IMG/VR virus record: IMGVR_UViG_3300022693_000718
Location: 1 to 23,951 of that record
Length of the DNA stretch: 23,951 nt
Direction: 5' to 3' (one strand)
Source of the DNA: a virus
Shown here: piece after piece, positions 15,302-22,000 of the stretch
Layout of the letters: each line of letters begins with the position of its first letter
How positions within the stretch are numbered: the first letter of the stretch is position 1
Position numbers and translations under genes: made by a program
The notes under the pieces: generated by a model
The model's input: only the letters and a program-made list of their open reading frames with translations
The model's database searches: none
Told to the model about the DNA's origin: nothing

Positions 15302-15543
15302 TGGATCAGAAACAGTGGATGCTCGTATTGTTGACGGCAGTGATGTCTATTTTGCTAGTTGGTTGTGTAGGGCTGGGTGTAACAATTAGTCCAGCAGACG
15401 GAAGGGTCAGCTTGGATTTCCAGGCTCGCGACTGCATCACTGACAATCTCGCAGGTAGAACGCTTTCCGCAGTTCCGCTAGTAGGTGATTGGGCGATGCT
15501 AAATTGGGGATGCAACACTTCTGCTCCAATGGTTGGCGAGTAG
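15298..15543 (+). CDS. Small lipoprotein, possible outer-membrane spanin
   Basis: An 81-residue protein with a clear lipoprotein signal: positively charged start, hydrophobic core (MLVLLTAVMSILLVGC) and the lipobox LVGC, giving a mature lipidated Cys at about residue 23. The mature part is only some 60 residues, not notably proline-rich, with two further Cys that could pair. A lipoprotein at the end of a lysis cassette fits an o-spanin partner for one of the coiled-coil membrane proteins, but the typical Rz1 proline-rich pattern is missing. It ends one base before the end of a convergent gene. Confidence 0.6.
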   Translation: MMDQKQWMLVLLTAVMSILLVGCVGLGVTISPADGRVSLDFQARDCITDNLAGRTLSAVPLVGDWAMLNWGCNTSAPMVGE

Positions 15544-15544
15544 A

Positions 15545-15985
15545 TCAGAGTATTTCCGCATCGCTGAATTTGATCTTCGACATCAGTTCATGGTAGTTGA
15601 ATCCGGCGCTGCGGTAAGCCATGCGTGCGAATATGCGAGTCCCGCTAAACCTTATGAACTCGCCTTCGCGAACTACCACATGCGAGTAGATCGAATGTTC
15701 GCCAAGTAGGAATCCCATGCCGTGATGCGTCATCGACCAGAAGCCAGAATCCCTCTTTCTGGGATCAGCGTTCACGCGCTGGGTGATCAGACCCCAATAT
15801 CGGTACTTCGCGAAGTCTCCACCACCACTGATGCCTCTAAGATCCTTGACATGAACCCACTTCTCTCCTCTGCGCGTGCGTTGCAAGAGATCGAACAAAG
15901 CCTCCAAGTCGGCTTTCGGAAATCTGCGTGTGTAGGTTCTTCTCACATGACCGCACGAGTCGCATCTCGATTCTTCTACGCTCAT
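15545..15985 (-). CDS. Zinc-ribbon/winged-helix-like phage protein
   Basis: A 146-residue leftward protein. The start is placed at 15985, nine bases after AGAGGA on the minus strand; the frame is open further upstream without a ribosome binding site. It opens with SRCDSCGHVRRTY, a CxxC knuckle. A helical part (ADLEALFDLLQRT) follows, then KYRYWGLITQRV and SGFWSMTHHGMGFLLGE, the arrangement of a winged helix as in a common family of phage proteins of unknown role (WGLI, then W.iT..G..Fl.g). A DNA-binding or regulatory role is inferred. It is convergent with the lysis cassette and divergent from the membrane gene at 16039. Confidence 0.65.
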   Translation of the reverse strand: MSVEESRCDSCGHVRRTYTRRFPKADLEALFDLLQRTRRGEKWVHVKDLRGISGGGDFAKYRYWGLITQRVNADPRKRDSGFWSMTHHGMGFLLGEHSIYSHVVVREGEFIRFSGTRIFARMAYRSAGFNYHELMSKIKFSDAEIL

Positions 15986-15999
15986 TCGACTGAATCCTC

Positions 16000-16005
16000 T
16001 ATAAT
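16000..16005 (+). promoter_or_regulatory. Candidate -10 box TATAAT before the membrane gene
   Basis: A perfect TATAAT lies 33 bases upstream of the ATG at 16039 in an AT-rich gap. The region 17 bases upstream has no good -35 hexamer. It is therefore either an extended or activated promoter or a chance match. A separate promoter would fit the small cassette being independently expressed. Confidence 0.35.
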
Positions 16006-16038
16006 TAGTAAAATCATTTATGATGTGGAAAAACAATA

Positions 16039-16323
16039 ATGAGCACTAACAAATTTGATGTATTTTCATTTGACAATTTATTACATTTCCTAGGAGGAGC
16101 AGCACTATCTGGTATTGTCGTTTCTGGATTTTGGCATCCTTGGACATTAGTTTTTACTGTTCCTATTCTCGTTTCAGTCGAAGGACTATTGCGAGAACAG
16201 GCTCAGAAGGGGCGCAATTGGCATCCCAGTGTATGGCTTACAAAGCGTAAGATAACCGAAGGTCTAATGTGGGGTGTAGGATCGGCGGCAACTACAGTGA
16301 CTGCATTTTTACTTTGGAGATAA
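16039..16323 (+). CDS. Small multi-span membrane protein (hypothetical)
   Basis: A 94-residue protein of unknown function. It has two or three hydrophobic stretches: LLHFLGGAALSGIVVSGF, then TLVFTVPILVSVEGLL, and a C-terminal MWGVGSAATTVTAFLLW. Between them lies a short charged loop with NWHPSVWLTKRK. The coding DNA is visibly more AT-rich than the flanking tail and recombination genes (for example ATTTGATGTATTTTCATTTG near its start). That suggests separate acquisition, in the manner of a moron gene. It could be a second holin or a superinfection-exclusion membrane protein; the sequence does not decide. Confidence 0.55.
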   Translation: MSTNKFDVFSFDNLLHFLGGAALSGIVVSGFWHPWTLVFTVPILVSVEGLLREQAQKGRNWHPSVWLTKRKITEGLMWGVGSAATTVTAFLLWR

Positions 16324-16354
16324 AGCAAGGGGAAGCTAATCGGCATCCTTACTT

Positions 16355-16582
16355 TCATTGATCTACCTCTTCCCCAAAGAGTTTGATCCACTGATCTGGC
16401 GTAACTCCGGTGAGAATGAATTCGCGTTCATCGGCGTTGCACTCAAAGAAGAAGTCTTGAACGAGTGGCATTCCCGGCGCACGATCCCAGAAGTCCCACT
16501 GGTCGATCTTCAGCTCAGTGGTATTGATCTCCATCGTGATTGGAAGTCCATCAAACGGAGATGTTCGTGTTAATTTAATCAC
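16355..16582 (-). CDS. Small conserved-type phage protein (hypothetical)
   Basis: A 75-residue protein and the last gene of the leftward operon, with a GTG start that overlaps the nuclease stop (GTGA). The C-terminus ADEREFILTGVTPDQWIKLF plus GEE has the look of a small conserved phage protein (DEREF then TGxTPxxW then FGE). I know such proteins only as hypotheticals carried in phage early regions. The first half is a beta-type segment. There is no membrane segment or catalytic motif. Its link to the nuclease is positional only. Confidence 0.6.
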   Translation of the reverse strand: MIKLTRTSPFDGLPITMEINTTELKIDQWDFWDRAPGMPLVQDFFFECNADEREFILTGVTPDQWIKLFGEEVDQ

Positions 16583-17334
16583 GGGTCAAACCTCGCATCA
16601 GTTGCTGGACTCCAACACCATTCTGCACGATCACACCACTTGCAGAATTTACAAGCATGACTCTTTGCCTCTGCCGGTCTTGGTGGTGGGAATTCGGAAT
16701 CATCGGTGACAATCATTGATTCTTGCAGGATCTGTTCACCTCGATCAGAGTCCTTCTCGATCTGCTCCCAGTGCATCTCACTGGTGTCTTTGTTGTAGAC
16801 GCAGATAACTGCGTCATCGATGTCATCAATGAAATGCATATATGCCTGAAGCTGATCTGCGTAGCCGGGATTCCAGGCTTCATAGCCAACCTTCTTGCAG
16901 AGATCGAAGCGGGCTGATTTTGCAGTCTTGATCTCAAGCAACGAATTCTTTTTCTGCATTCTACCGCTACGCGACCAGTTCAGAATGCCATCGATGTGCC
17001 CGATGAACGGGAAGCGTCCAACTTCAAGTTGTTGTGCGACCACCTGATAGCCTGGAGTGGCATTGATCAGAGCAACGATTTCAGCCTCGATGACGTGTCC
17101 CAGCCTGAAGATCTTCAGCAGTGGCGCTTTGAATCCTCTGCCAACATCGAGTGGCAACCCGTTAAAGACTGCCCAGCGTTCTCGATAGCAGCGTCCAGCG
17201 GCTGACATGCGATCCACATCGGGTGGATTTTCAGTGGCACCGACCCGTTTTATTTCTTCGATCTGATTCAGTTCTTTATCGATATCGTTATTGATCTGAT
17301 CGATAGACTTGATCAGGACGCGATCAATCTTCAT
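16579..17334 (-). CDS. PD-(D/E)XK exonuclease with Cys cluster (Cas4/RecB-like)
   Basis: A 251-residue nuclease. The ATG at 17334 follows GAGGAG; a TTG at 17346 is an upstream alternative that overlaps that site. The core motifs are GHVIEAE (His80), GHIDG (Asp115) and LLEIKTAKS (Glu134 and Lys136), then YADQLQAYM, which is the metal-dependent PD-(D/E)XK layout of RecB, Cas4 and phage exonucleases. One Cys precedes the core (AAGRCYRERW, Cys49) and four close the protein (ACKFCKWCDRAEWCW, Cys228, 231, 234 and 240). That resembles the split four-Cys iron-sulfur clamp of Cas4/AddB-type enzymes. It probably resects DNA ends for the annealing proteins upstream in the operon. A terminator-like hairpin stands immediately before it. 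Confidence 0.85.
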   Translation of the reverse strand: MKIDRVLIKSIDQINNDIDKELNQIEEIKRVGATENPPDVDRMSAAGRCYRERWAVFNGLPLDVGRGFKAPLLKIFRLGHVIEAEIVALINATPGYQVVAQQLEVGRFPFIGHIDGILNWSRSGRMQKKNSLLEIKTAKSARFDLCKKVGYEAWNPGYADQLQAYMHFIDDIDDAVICVYNKDTSEMHWEQIEKDSDRGEQILQESMIVTDDSEFPPPRPAEAKSHACKFCKWCDRAEWCWSPATDARFDP

Positions 17335-17348
17335 GTTGCTCCTCAATT

Positions 17349-17409
17349 AAAAAACAGGTTGCGCCGCCCATCAATGGAGTCGCCTAGGGAAACGAGCGGC
17401 GCAACCCTG
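17349..17409 (-). terminator. Terminator-like hairpin with U-tract before the nuclease gene
   Basis: GGTTGCGCCGC (17357-17367) pairs perfectly with GCGGCGCAACC (17396-17406). CAG/CTG extends the stem across a one-base bulge, giving about 14 bp with a 28-base loop. On the minus strand the stem is followed by six T (17349-17354) and then, within a few bases, by the GAGGAG and ATG of the nuclease gene. It reads as an intrinsic terminator or attenuator for the leftward operon. Confidence 0.7.
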
Positions 17410-17451
17410 GATCTGGTTTCTGACACAGTGGTGTGCGTCTTCACCAGATCC
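17409..17451 (-). promoter_or_regulatory. Second hairpin in the DUF669-nuclease gap
   Basis: GGATCTGGT (17409-17417) and ACCAGATCC (17443-17451) form a perfect 9-bp inverted repeat with a 25-base loop that can itself pair (CACA with TGTG). It sits directly after the DUF669 stop and shares the base at 17409 with the terminator-like stem. The gap therefore folds into two tandem hairpins. There is no U-tract of its own. It may protect the 3' end or take part in attenuation. Confidence 0.5.
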
Positions 17452-17469
17452 TATTCCTATCTGAACTTC

Positions 17470-18000
17470 TCAGAAAGGAGCCTCATCGAGATCTTCGTCG
17501 TTCTGTTTCGTCTCGCGCTTATTCTTCTTCTTCTTCTCAGCCTTCTTGTCCTTGCCGTCTTCGCCGAAGAAGCGAGCAACACCATTCTCGTTGCCGTCAT
17601 CATCACCATACTTTTCGCGTTGAGCAGCATCCTTGATGCGACTGCGCGTGACTTTGGCGATGACGATGCCACCCTCAATCTCGTTTGTGTCGCTGAAGCC
17701 TGATCGCTCAATGCTGAGAGCATCGAGAATTTCAGCCAGTCTCTGTTTGCCAATGAGTTGTGCCGTCTCATTTGGATTGACCACGTTCAGTCCCTCAAAA
17801 ATAGTACGACCATTGAACTCACCATCAATAACAGTGAGTTGAAGCGGGATGCGAAATCCAGTTCCAGCAGCAGTTGCGACGTAAGATGCTCGCGAGATCA
17901 TCACTCTATATCTGCCGGGTGGAAGTGCAGCATAAGAATTTCCAGCATTTTCGTCATCTGTTGAAACGTCTTCTAGTTCAAGATTTCCGATGATGTTCAT
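17470..18000 (-). CDS. DUF669-family protein, probable ssDNA-binding protein
   Basis: A 176-residue protein starting at the ATG at 18000 with AAGGAAA just upstream; the frame continues further up without support. The core AALPPGRYRVMISRASYV, then GTGFRIPLQLTVIDGEFNGR and LNVVNPNETAQLIGKQRL is the signature of phage DUF669. The middle ends in a low-complexity KKKNKRE stretch. The C-terminus QNDEDLDEAPF is acidic and ends in Pro-Phe, like the protein-interaction tip of bacterial SSB. In many phages DUF669 is coupled to a Sak4-type ATPase, as here (ATGA overlap). A single-strand DNA-binding role in recombination is the best inference. Confidence 0.8.
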   Translation of the reverse strand: MNIIGNLELEDVSTDDENAGNSYAALPPGRYRVMISRASYVATAAGTGFRIPLQLTVIDGEFNGRTIFEGLNVVNPNETAQLIGKQRLAEILDALSIERSGFSDTNEIEGGIVIAKVTRSRIKDAAQREKYGDDDGNENGVARFFGEDGKDKKAEKKKKNKRETKQNDEDLDEAPF

Positions 18001-18791
18001 TTCGATTTTCCTTTTTCTTTGGCTTGAGTTTGTGCTTCTTTCATTGCTTTTTCGACCACAGACCAACCATCGTCGATGCCAATTTTCAGTGAGTCTGGCA
18101 GACCTCGGCGATTCTTGGCAATAAAGCTGCCATCGTCCTGAAAGTGAATGACCCGGCTTTTGGCAGCACTCTTGCGAGTGGTGCGAACTGTGCGCGAACT
18201 GTCCTTATCACCCTTAGTGGTGATGATCTTCTCGAAATCCATGTGAGCAACGACATCTGACCAAGCAACACAGAGCGGAACAGCTTTTTTGTAAAGGTTG
18301 GGCTCCATTCGATCAAAAGCGCCGACAGTTGGATCTTCGACTGTGACGCGAATCGAGTGAGAGATCAGAATGATCTGCATTTCCCGGCTGGAGCGGAGAT
18401 CGTCCAGATCGTGCAGGAGCTTCTCTATTCTGCCAAAACTCTCGATATTGCCTTTGTAGTACGCGAAGTCGGACATGAATTCTTTGCCGTGTCGGTCGCA
18501 GACAGAGCGATCAATCAGATGCTCTACGCCGTCGATGGAGTCGATAACGAGAGTCCTGAAATCGTGATCTTCTTGACTCAGGGATTGAAGTGAATTGAGA
18601 ACATCGTCGTAGGTTTTCGCAATGGGGAAGCATGGCACCTTCAGAAGCCCTGTGCCGTCCTCTGTGCCCAGAACAACAGGCTTGTACGCTAGTGCTGCTG
18701 CATGTGTTTTACCGACTCCTGCGGGACCGTAGAGGAGTACACGGGGAGGCAGTGGTTTGCCTGAGAGTTCGATTTTGGAAATGCTAGACAT
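17997..18791 (-). CDS. Sak4-like RecA-fold recombination ATPase
   Basis: A 264-residue ATPase with Walker A GPAGVGKT (residues 22-29) and Walker B TLVIDSIDG (Asp84). A sensor-like ILISHSIRV follows, then a C-terminal basic tail (EAQTQAKEKGKSK). This is the pattern of the phage AAA_24/Sak4 group of single-strand annealing recombinases. It is the first gene of the leftward operon, with AAGGAAC before the ATG. It is translationally coupled to the DUF669 protein, and a nuclease lies further down. Together they make a plausible recombination set: end resection, ssDNA coating and annealing. A RecA-like strand-exchange role is not excluded. Confidence 0.85.
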   Translation of the reverse strand: MSSISKIELSGKPLPPRVLLYGPAGVGKTHAAALAYKPVVLGTEDGTGLLKVPCFPIAKTYDDVLNSLQSLSQEDHDFRTLVIDSIDGVEHLIDRSVCDRHGKEFMSDFAYYKGNIESFGRIEKLLHDLDDLRSSREMQIILISHSIRVTVEDPTVGAFDRMEPNLYKKAVPLCVAWSDVVAHMDFEKIITTKGDKDSSRTVRTTRKSAAKSRVIHFQDDGSFIAKNRRGLPDSLKIGIDDGWSVVEKAMKEAQTQAKEKGKSK

Positions 18792-18847
18792 GGGTTGTTC
18801 CTTTGTGGGTGAAATCCGACCGTAGCGAAAGATCGGTTTAATGCAAG

Positions 18848-18869
18848 TTTTCGCAAGCGTTTTTTCGCA
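18848..18869. promoter_or_regulatory. TTTTCGCA direct repeats in the divergent control region
   Basis: TTTTCGCA occurs at 18848-18855 and 18862-18869, 14 bases apart, in the gap between the leftward and rightward operons. Paired short repeats in a phage early control region are often repressor half-sites. No repressor assignment can be made from the sequence. Confidence 0.35.
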
Positions 18870-18879
18870 TTATGTGATA

Positions 18880-18908
18880 TTGCGTTGCTTCCGGCAGTTG
18901 CCTATTGC
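18880..18908 (+). promoter_or_regulatory. Candidate rightward early promoter
   Basis: TTGCGT (18880-18885) and TATTGC (18903-18908) are spaced by 17 bases. Both boxes are imperfect. The predicted start would fall at about 18915, inside the palindromic operator candidate, which is a common repressible-promoter layout. Confidence 0.35.
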
Positions 18909-18910
18909 CG

Positions 18911-18930
18911 CGTTACGGATATTCGTAACG
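18911..18930. promoter_or_regulatory. Palindromic operator candidate
   Basis: CGTTACG and CGTAACG form a perfect 7-bp inverted repeat around a 6-base centre (GATATT). It lies 22 bases before the Cro-like gene start and in the only divergent gap of the early region. This suggests a binding site for the Cro-like protein or for a repressor encoded outside the window. Confidence 0.55.
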
Positions 18931-18952
18931 TGAAGCACAAATGAGGATTGAT

Positions 18953-19174
18953 ATGAAGTTGCAGGACTACCTGAAAACGCATGGAGAAACGCAGGTGAGC
19001 TTCTCTAAAAGAACGATGATTCCACAGACTACCATCGCAGCAATCGTTATTGGAGGTGGTACAAGGGCAGTCACTGCCCAGCGGATCATCATGGCGACTG
19101 CCGGTCTGGTGTCACTTGAAGATCTGGTTGGAGACAAAAATCAAGAAGAAGACTCCGCCGAAGAGGGAGCGTAA
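18953..19174 (+). CDS. Cro-like helix-turn-helix regulator
   Basis: A 73-residue protein. The ATG at 18953 is six bases after GAGG; an ATG at 18941 overlaps that site and is rejected. The segment MKLQDYLKTHGETQVSFSKR, then TMIPQTTIAAIVIGGG is a compact Cro/CI-type helix-turn-helix in which the recognition helix follows TMIPQ. The C-terminus is acidic (DKNQEEDSAEEGA). It is the first gene of the rightward replication operon and lies next to the palindromic operator candidate, so it probably controls the divergent promoters. The stop TAA overlaps the next ATG. Confidence 0.7.
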   Translation: MKLQDYLKTHGETQVSFSKRTMIPQTTIAAIVIGGGTRAVTAQRIIMATAGLVSLEDLVGDKNQEEDSAEEGA

Positions 19175-19908
19175 TGCCACGAGTTCGCCCGCATTTCAAA
19201 GCACACACATCAATTTCCTACCATCGCAGGATGTCTGAGATCTACCCAGACAATGATCTTCTCGCCCTCTGGCTTCGCCTGGGAATTCTCGCAATTGAAC
19301 GATATGCCGCTAAAACCGATGACGTTCTGCGCGTTCATCGGAGCGAGCTATCCGCTCTCTGCGGGGGCAAAAGAAGGGACAAAGCCGAAGTAACCTTGAG
19401 GTTGCTTGCAAGTAAGTTGGAACTAACCCTGGAGTTAGTTGGAGAATACTTTGAAGTCGAGTGGCGTAACCTCGCGATAAAGCAGGGTTTCACTTCAAAG
19501 AATGATCAAAGAATTGCAGACCCTTATTATACAGATACAGATACTTATACTGTTAGTGTTGAGGGGAACGAGGGAGAAGAGGCGTTCACTGCGAGCGATC
19601 TTCTTCTACCAGAATTCGTTGAGCAGCTCCGACAGATTCGGCCCGGTGGAGTTCTCTTCTCGACAGAGCAAGTGGAGCATTGGTTTGAGCGCAAGCTTCC
19701 CATCATGCGAGCCCGTGGCATCAAGAACTTCAAACGAGCAGCGACCAACTGGTGGAATCGAGTGTCACGCAACGAGGTCGAAGCGGCTTCGCGCTGGGTA
19801 GGCATTCAGCGAATTGAAAAGTTGAAAGAGTCAATTAAGCATGTCGATGCAGTCGATATGGACGATCTCGATGATTTCGCGAATATGTTCAAATCGAAGC
19901 AAAAATGA
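19174..19908 (+). CDS. Replication initiator/replisome-organizer-like protein
   Basis: A 244-residue protein. The N-terminal domain (MPRVRPHFKAHTSISYHRRM, then PDNDLLALWLRLGILAI and VHRSELSALCGGKRRDKAEV) looks like the winged-helix region of phage replication initiators and replisome organizers. The second half has a helical, aromatic and basic segment (GIKNFKRAATNWWNRVSRNE) and an acidic end (DAVDMDDLDDFANMFKSKQK). In many phages such a gene precedes the helicase, as here, and delivers it to the origin. It overlaps the helicase gene by ATGA. Family assignment is by pattern only. Confidence 0.65.
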   Translation: MPRVRPHFKAHTSISYHRRMSEIYPDNDLLALWLRLGILAIERYAAKTDDVLRVHRSELSALCGGKRRDKAEVTLRLLASKLELTLELVGEYFEVEWRNLAIKQGFTSKNDQRIADPYYTDTDTYTVSVEGNEGEEAFTASDLLLPEFVEQLRQIRPGGVLFSTEQVEHWFERKLPIMRARGIKNFKRAATNWWNRVSRNEVEAASRWVGIQRIEKLKESIKHVDAVDMDDLDDFANMFKSKQK

Positions 19909-20936
19909 GATTTGCACAGAATCGAAAATCATCTGAAAGCTATATCGTGCAATTGTCGAATTGGCTGGATGGCATTCATGTGCAAGACGCTGCTGCATAT
20001 TGCAGAGAATCGATTGGTGACTTCAGCGATTGGAACACAGTTCAAAACTATGTGGAAGATTTGGCACATCAAGAACGAGAATTTGATCGGAGAGAGATCA
20101 GCCGGATGGTCGATATCATCCTGTCAATCGATGTAAAACTCAATTCTAATTCCCCAGGTCGGCGACTTATAAAAATTCTTCACGAAGCTAGGAAGAACTC
20201 AATTGCACCTGTTGAGTGGTCATCTCCAACGGATGATTTGCCAGACTCCACAACTCCGTTTTGGAAAACAGGTTGCGATTCGATTGACAAACTAACTGGT
20301 GGTGGTGCGGGCATGGTGGTCTGCGCCGGAATGCCCAAAGTTGGAAAAAGCCTGATCGCACTCAGCAGTAGTGTCGAAGCATCGCGTTTGGGATTCAAGA
20401 CGATTTATGTAAATGCTGAGATGAGCAGCGTCGATCTCCTACACCGATTCCATAATTACATGCAGAAGGTAGATCCGATTGTTGGTGAGAATTTGCATAT
20501 CGCTCATGTCGGTCCTGGCTTGACTATCGATACTCTCTTTGCCGAGATCAAGAACTTCGCGATTGATGATGACACTGAGAAGATTTTGATCATTCTAGAT
20601 TCTATTAATCGCATCGTTGAGTTTGGTTGCTCTGCGGATGGCAGCGAAGACGGATATTGGAAGACGCTTACTGATTGGTCAGCGTGGGCAATGAATTCAC
20701 GCAGAGCGTCAGAGGGCAGAATCAGTTGGCTCCTGATCTCAGAGTTGAATTCGCAGGGATCGGTAAAAGGGCGCAACCTAGAATACACTGCTGATATCGT
20801 AATTAGATTGCAAAATAGTGGTGTGGAAGATGTAGTGGAAATCGATGTTCCATATTCTCGCATTTCAAAATCTGGAAAGATCGGTATGGCATTCAGGGAT
20901 TTTTCAACGGGGAGGTTCATCGTCCATGACGAATGA
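19905..20936 (+). CDS. DnaB/RecA-fold replicative helicase
   Basis: A 343-residue protein. The N-terminal 110 residues are helical and lack a clear DnaB N-domain. The ATPase core follows: Walker A GMPKVGKS (142-149), IYVNAEMS with the catalytic Glu (about 172), Walker B ILIILDSINR (Asp232) and WLLISELN with a sensor residue. This is the DnaB-like or RecA-like single-domain helicase layout. It is smaller than bacterial DnaB (about 470 residues), so it may need the upstream initiator as loader. Its end overlaps the RuvC-like gene by 11 bases. Confidence 0.83.
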   Translation: MRFAQNRKSSESYIVQLSNWLDGIHVQDAAAYCRESIGDFSDWNTVQNYVEDLAHQEREFDRREISRMVDIILSIDVKLNSNSPGRRLIKILHEARKNSIAPVEWSSPTDDLPDSTTPFWKTGCDSIDKLTGGGAGMVVCAGMPKVGKSLIALSSSVEASRLGFKTIYVNAEMSSVDLLHRFHNYMQKVDPIVGENLHIAHVGPGLTIDTLFAEIKNFAIDDDTEKILIILDSINRIVEFGCSADGSEDGYWKTLTDWSAWAMNSRRASEGRISWLLISELNSQGSVKGRNLEYTADIVIRLQNSGVEDVVEIDVPYSRISKSGKIGMAFRDFSTGRFIVHDE

Positions 20937-21405
20937 AAGTAGGAAAGTGGTTGGCATCGATCTCGGAACGCACACTGGTTACGCATTCTGCACTGACGAT
21001 GTGCCAAGAATCGCATTCAGTGGCGTACAGGACTTCACACCAAGACGGTATGAGGGTGGCGGGATGCGCTTCATGCGCTTCGGATTGTGGCTCGATGAAT
21101 TCCTTGCCGGTGATCATGTGATTGTGTTCTACGAGGAAGTGGCAAGCCACAAAGGAGTACACGCAGCACACATCTATGGTGGATTGCTTGCATTGCTCAC
21201 AGAGCATTGCGAAAAGAACGATATTCCTTACCTGGGCTTTCCTGTTGGTACTGTGAAGAAGTTCGCGACAGGGCGAGGTAACGCGAGTAAGAATGACATG
21301 ATGGCCCATGCGGAAACCAAGTTCGGTGGTTCAGTAGAATCGCATGATCAAGCTGATGCACTATGGATCTTGGCCTTGGGTCTTCGGGAATTGGGGGTGA
21401 AATGA
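20926..21405 (+). CDS. RuvC-like Holliday junction resolvase
   Basis: A 159-residue RNase H-fold nuclease. The ATG at 20926 follows GGGGAGG and is preferred over longer in-frame starts inside the helicase gene. Catalytic acids appear in order: VVGIDLGTHTGYAFC (Asp12), VIVFYEEVASHKG (Glu70/71) and ESHDQADALWILAL (Asp141/Asp144). The loop VGTVKKFATGRGNASKNDM is the usual basic one. The protein should cut four-way or branched DNA made during replication and recombination, or before packaging. The stop overlaps the HNH gene (ATGA). Confidence 0.82.
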   Translation: MTNESRKVVGIDLGTHTGYAFCTDDVPRIAFSGVQDFTPRRYEGGGMRFMRFGLWLDEFLAGDHVIVFYEEVASHKGVHAAHIYGGLLALLTEHCEKNDIPYLGFPVGTVKKFATGRGNASKNDMMAHAETKFGGSVESHDQADALWILALGLRELGVK

Positions 21406-21725
21406 AGATCAAAGATATCATCAGGAAAAATACGTCACGAAGAAAACGAAGAAGCTCACGGTGGCGAGGTGTTCGCAAGAAGCATCTTGTAATCTCTCCA
21501 ACTTGTGCCGTATGTGGCAGCAAGCGTAGCCTTGAGGTGCATCACATCGTTCCATTCCATATCGATCCGAGCCTTGAATTGAACGTGAGTAATCTATTGA
21601 CACTTTGCGATGGCTTGTGGGGATTGAATTGTCATTTTGTCTTCGGACATCTCCGTAATTGGCGCAAGGTCAATCATTCTGTTGTTAATGATTCGTCACA
21701 CTGGCGCAAAAAGTTTGGTCGATGA
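21402..21725 (+). CDS. HNH endonuclease
   Basis: A 107-residue protein starting at the ATG at 21402 with a very basic N-terminus (TSRRKRRSSRWRGVRKKH). Zinc and active-site residues are visible: CAVCG (Cys35 and Cys38), EVHHIVPFH (His47/48), Asn64, LCDG (Cys69), NCHFVFGH (Cys77, His78 and His83). The HH-N-H spacing and the two Cys pairs fit a phage HNH nuclease with a structural zinc. Free-standing HNH enzymes often act with terminases, or as nicking enzymes near replication genes. There is no sign of an intron. It is coupled to the genes on both sides by ATGA overlaps. Confidence 0.82.
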   Translation: MKIKDIIRKNTSRRKRRSSRWRGVRKKHLVISPTCAVCGSKRSLEVHHIVPFHIDPSLELNVSNLLTLCDGLWGLNCHFVFGHLRNWRKVNHSVVNDSSHWRKKFGR

Positions 21726-22000
21726 GTGATCACTCTGATTTGATCTCGATGGAGATCGACGAAGCCATTCGGGAAAAGTTCAAACGTGGACGTTTGGTTT
21801 ATGGTGATCAACCGTGGGTGGGGCCGCATCCTCTTCTCTGCGCCCATGACGAAATACTCGATACGCTGGCGTATTTGACGAAATGTCAATCTGAAATGAA
21901 CGAGGATCTGTTCTTCAATCTCTTTAATCAGAGTGTAGATCTGTTGCGCGGCATTCGCGTTGCAATCGCAATTCATAAAGGAAAACAAAATGGTCAATGA
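21722..22000 (+). CDS. Small helical protein, possibly MazG-like
   Basis: A 92-residue protein. The centre (GPHPLLCAHDEILDTLAYLT) contains an E-x-L-D helix reminiscent of the metal-binding helix of MazG/dUTPase-type all-alpha nucleotide pyrophosphohydrolases. Only one such acidic helix is clear, so the enzyme may be incomplete or merely similar. The C-terminal part is a second helix (QSVDLLRGIRVAIAIHKGK). The start ATG overlaps the HNH stop, and the end overlaps the ParB-like gene. Nucleotide-pool housekeeping is a possible role but uncertain. Confidence 0.5.
   Translation: MSDHSDLISMEIDEAIREKFKRGRLVYGDQPWVGPHPLLCAHDEILDTLAYLTKCQSEMNEDLFFNLFNQSVDLLRGIRVAIAIHKGKQNGQ

Noticed and set aside
16329-16375. 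Terminator between the convergent genes at 16.3 kb
   Set aside because: GGGGAAG and CTTCCCC can pair, but the loop is 33 bases, the stem only 7 bp, and no T-tract follows.
17359-17703. 114-residue plus-strand frame with hydrophobic stretch and many Leu
   Set aside because: It is antisense to the Lys-rich end of the DUF669 gene and the hairpins; Lys codons read in reverse give Leu/Phe, so the membrane look is artificial.
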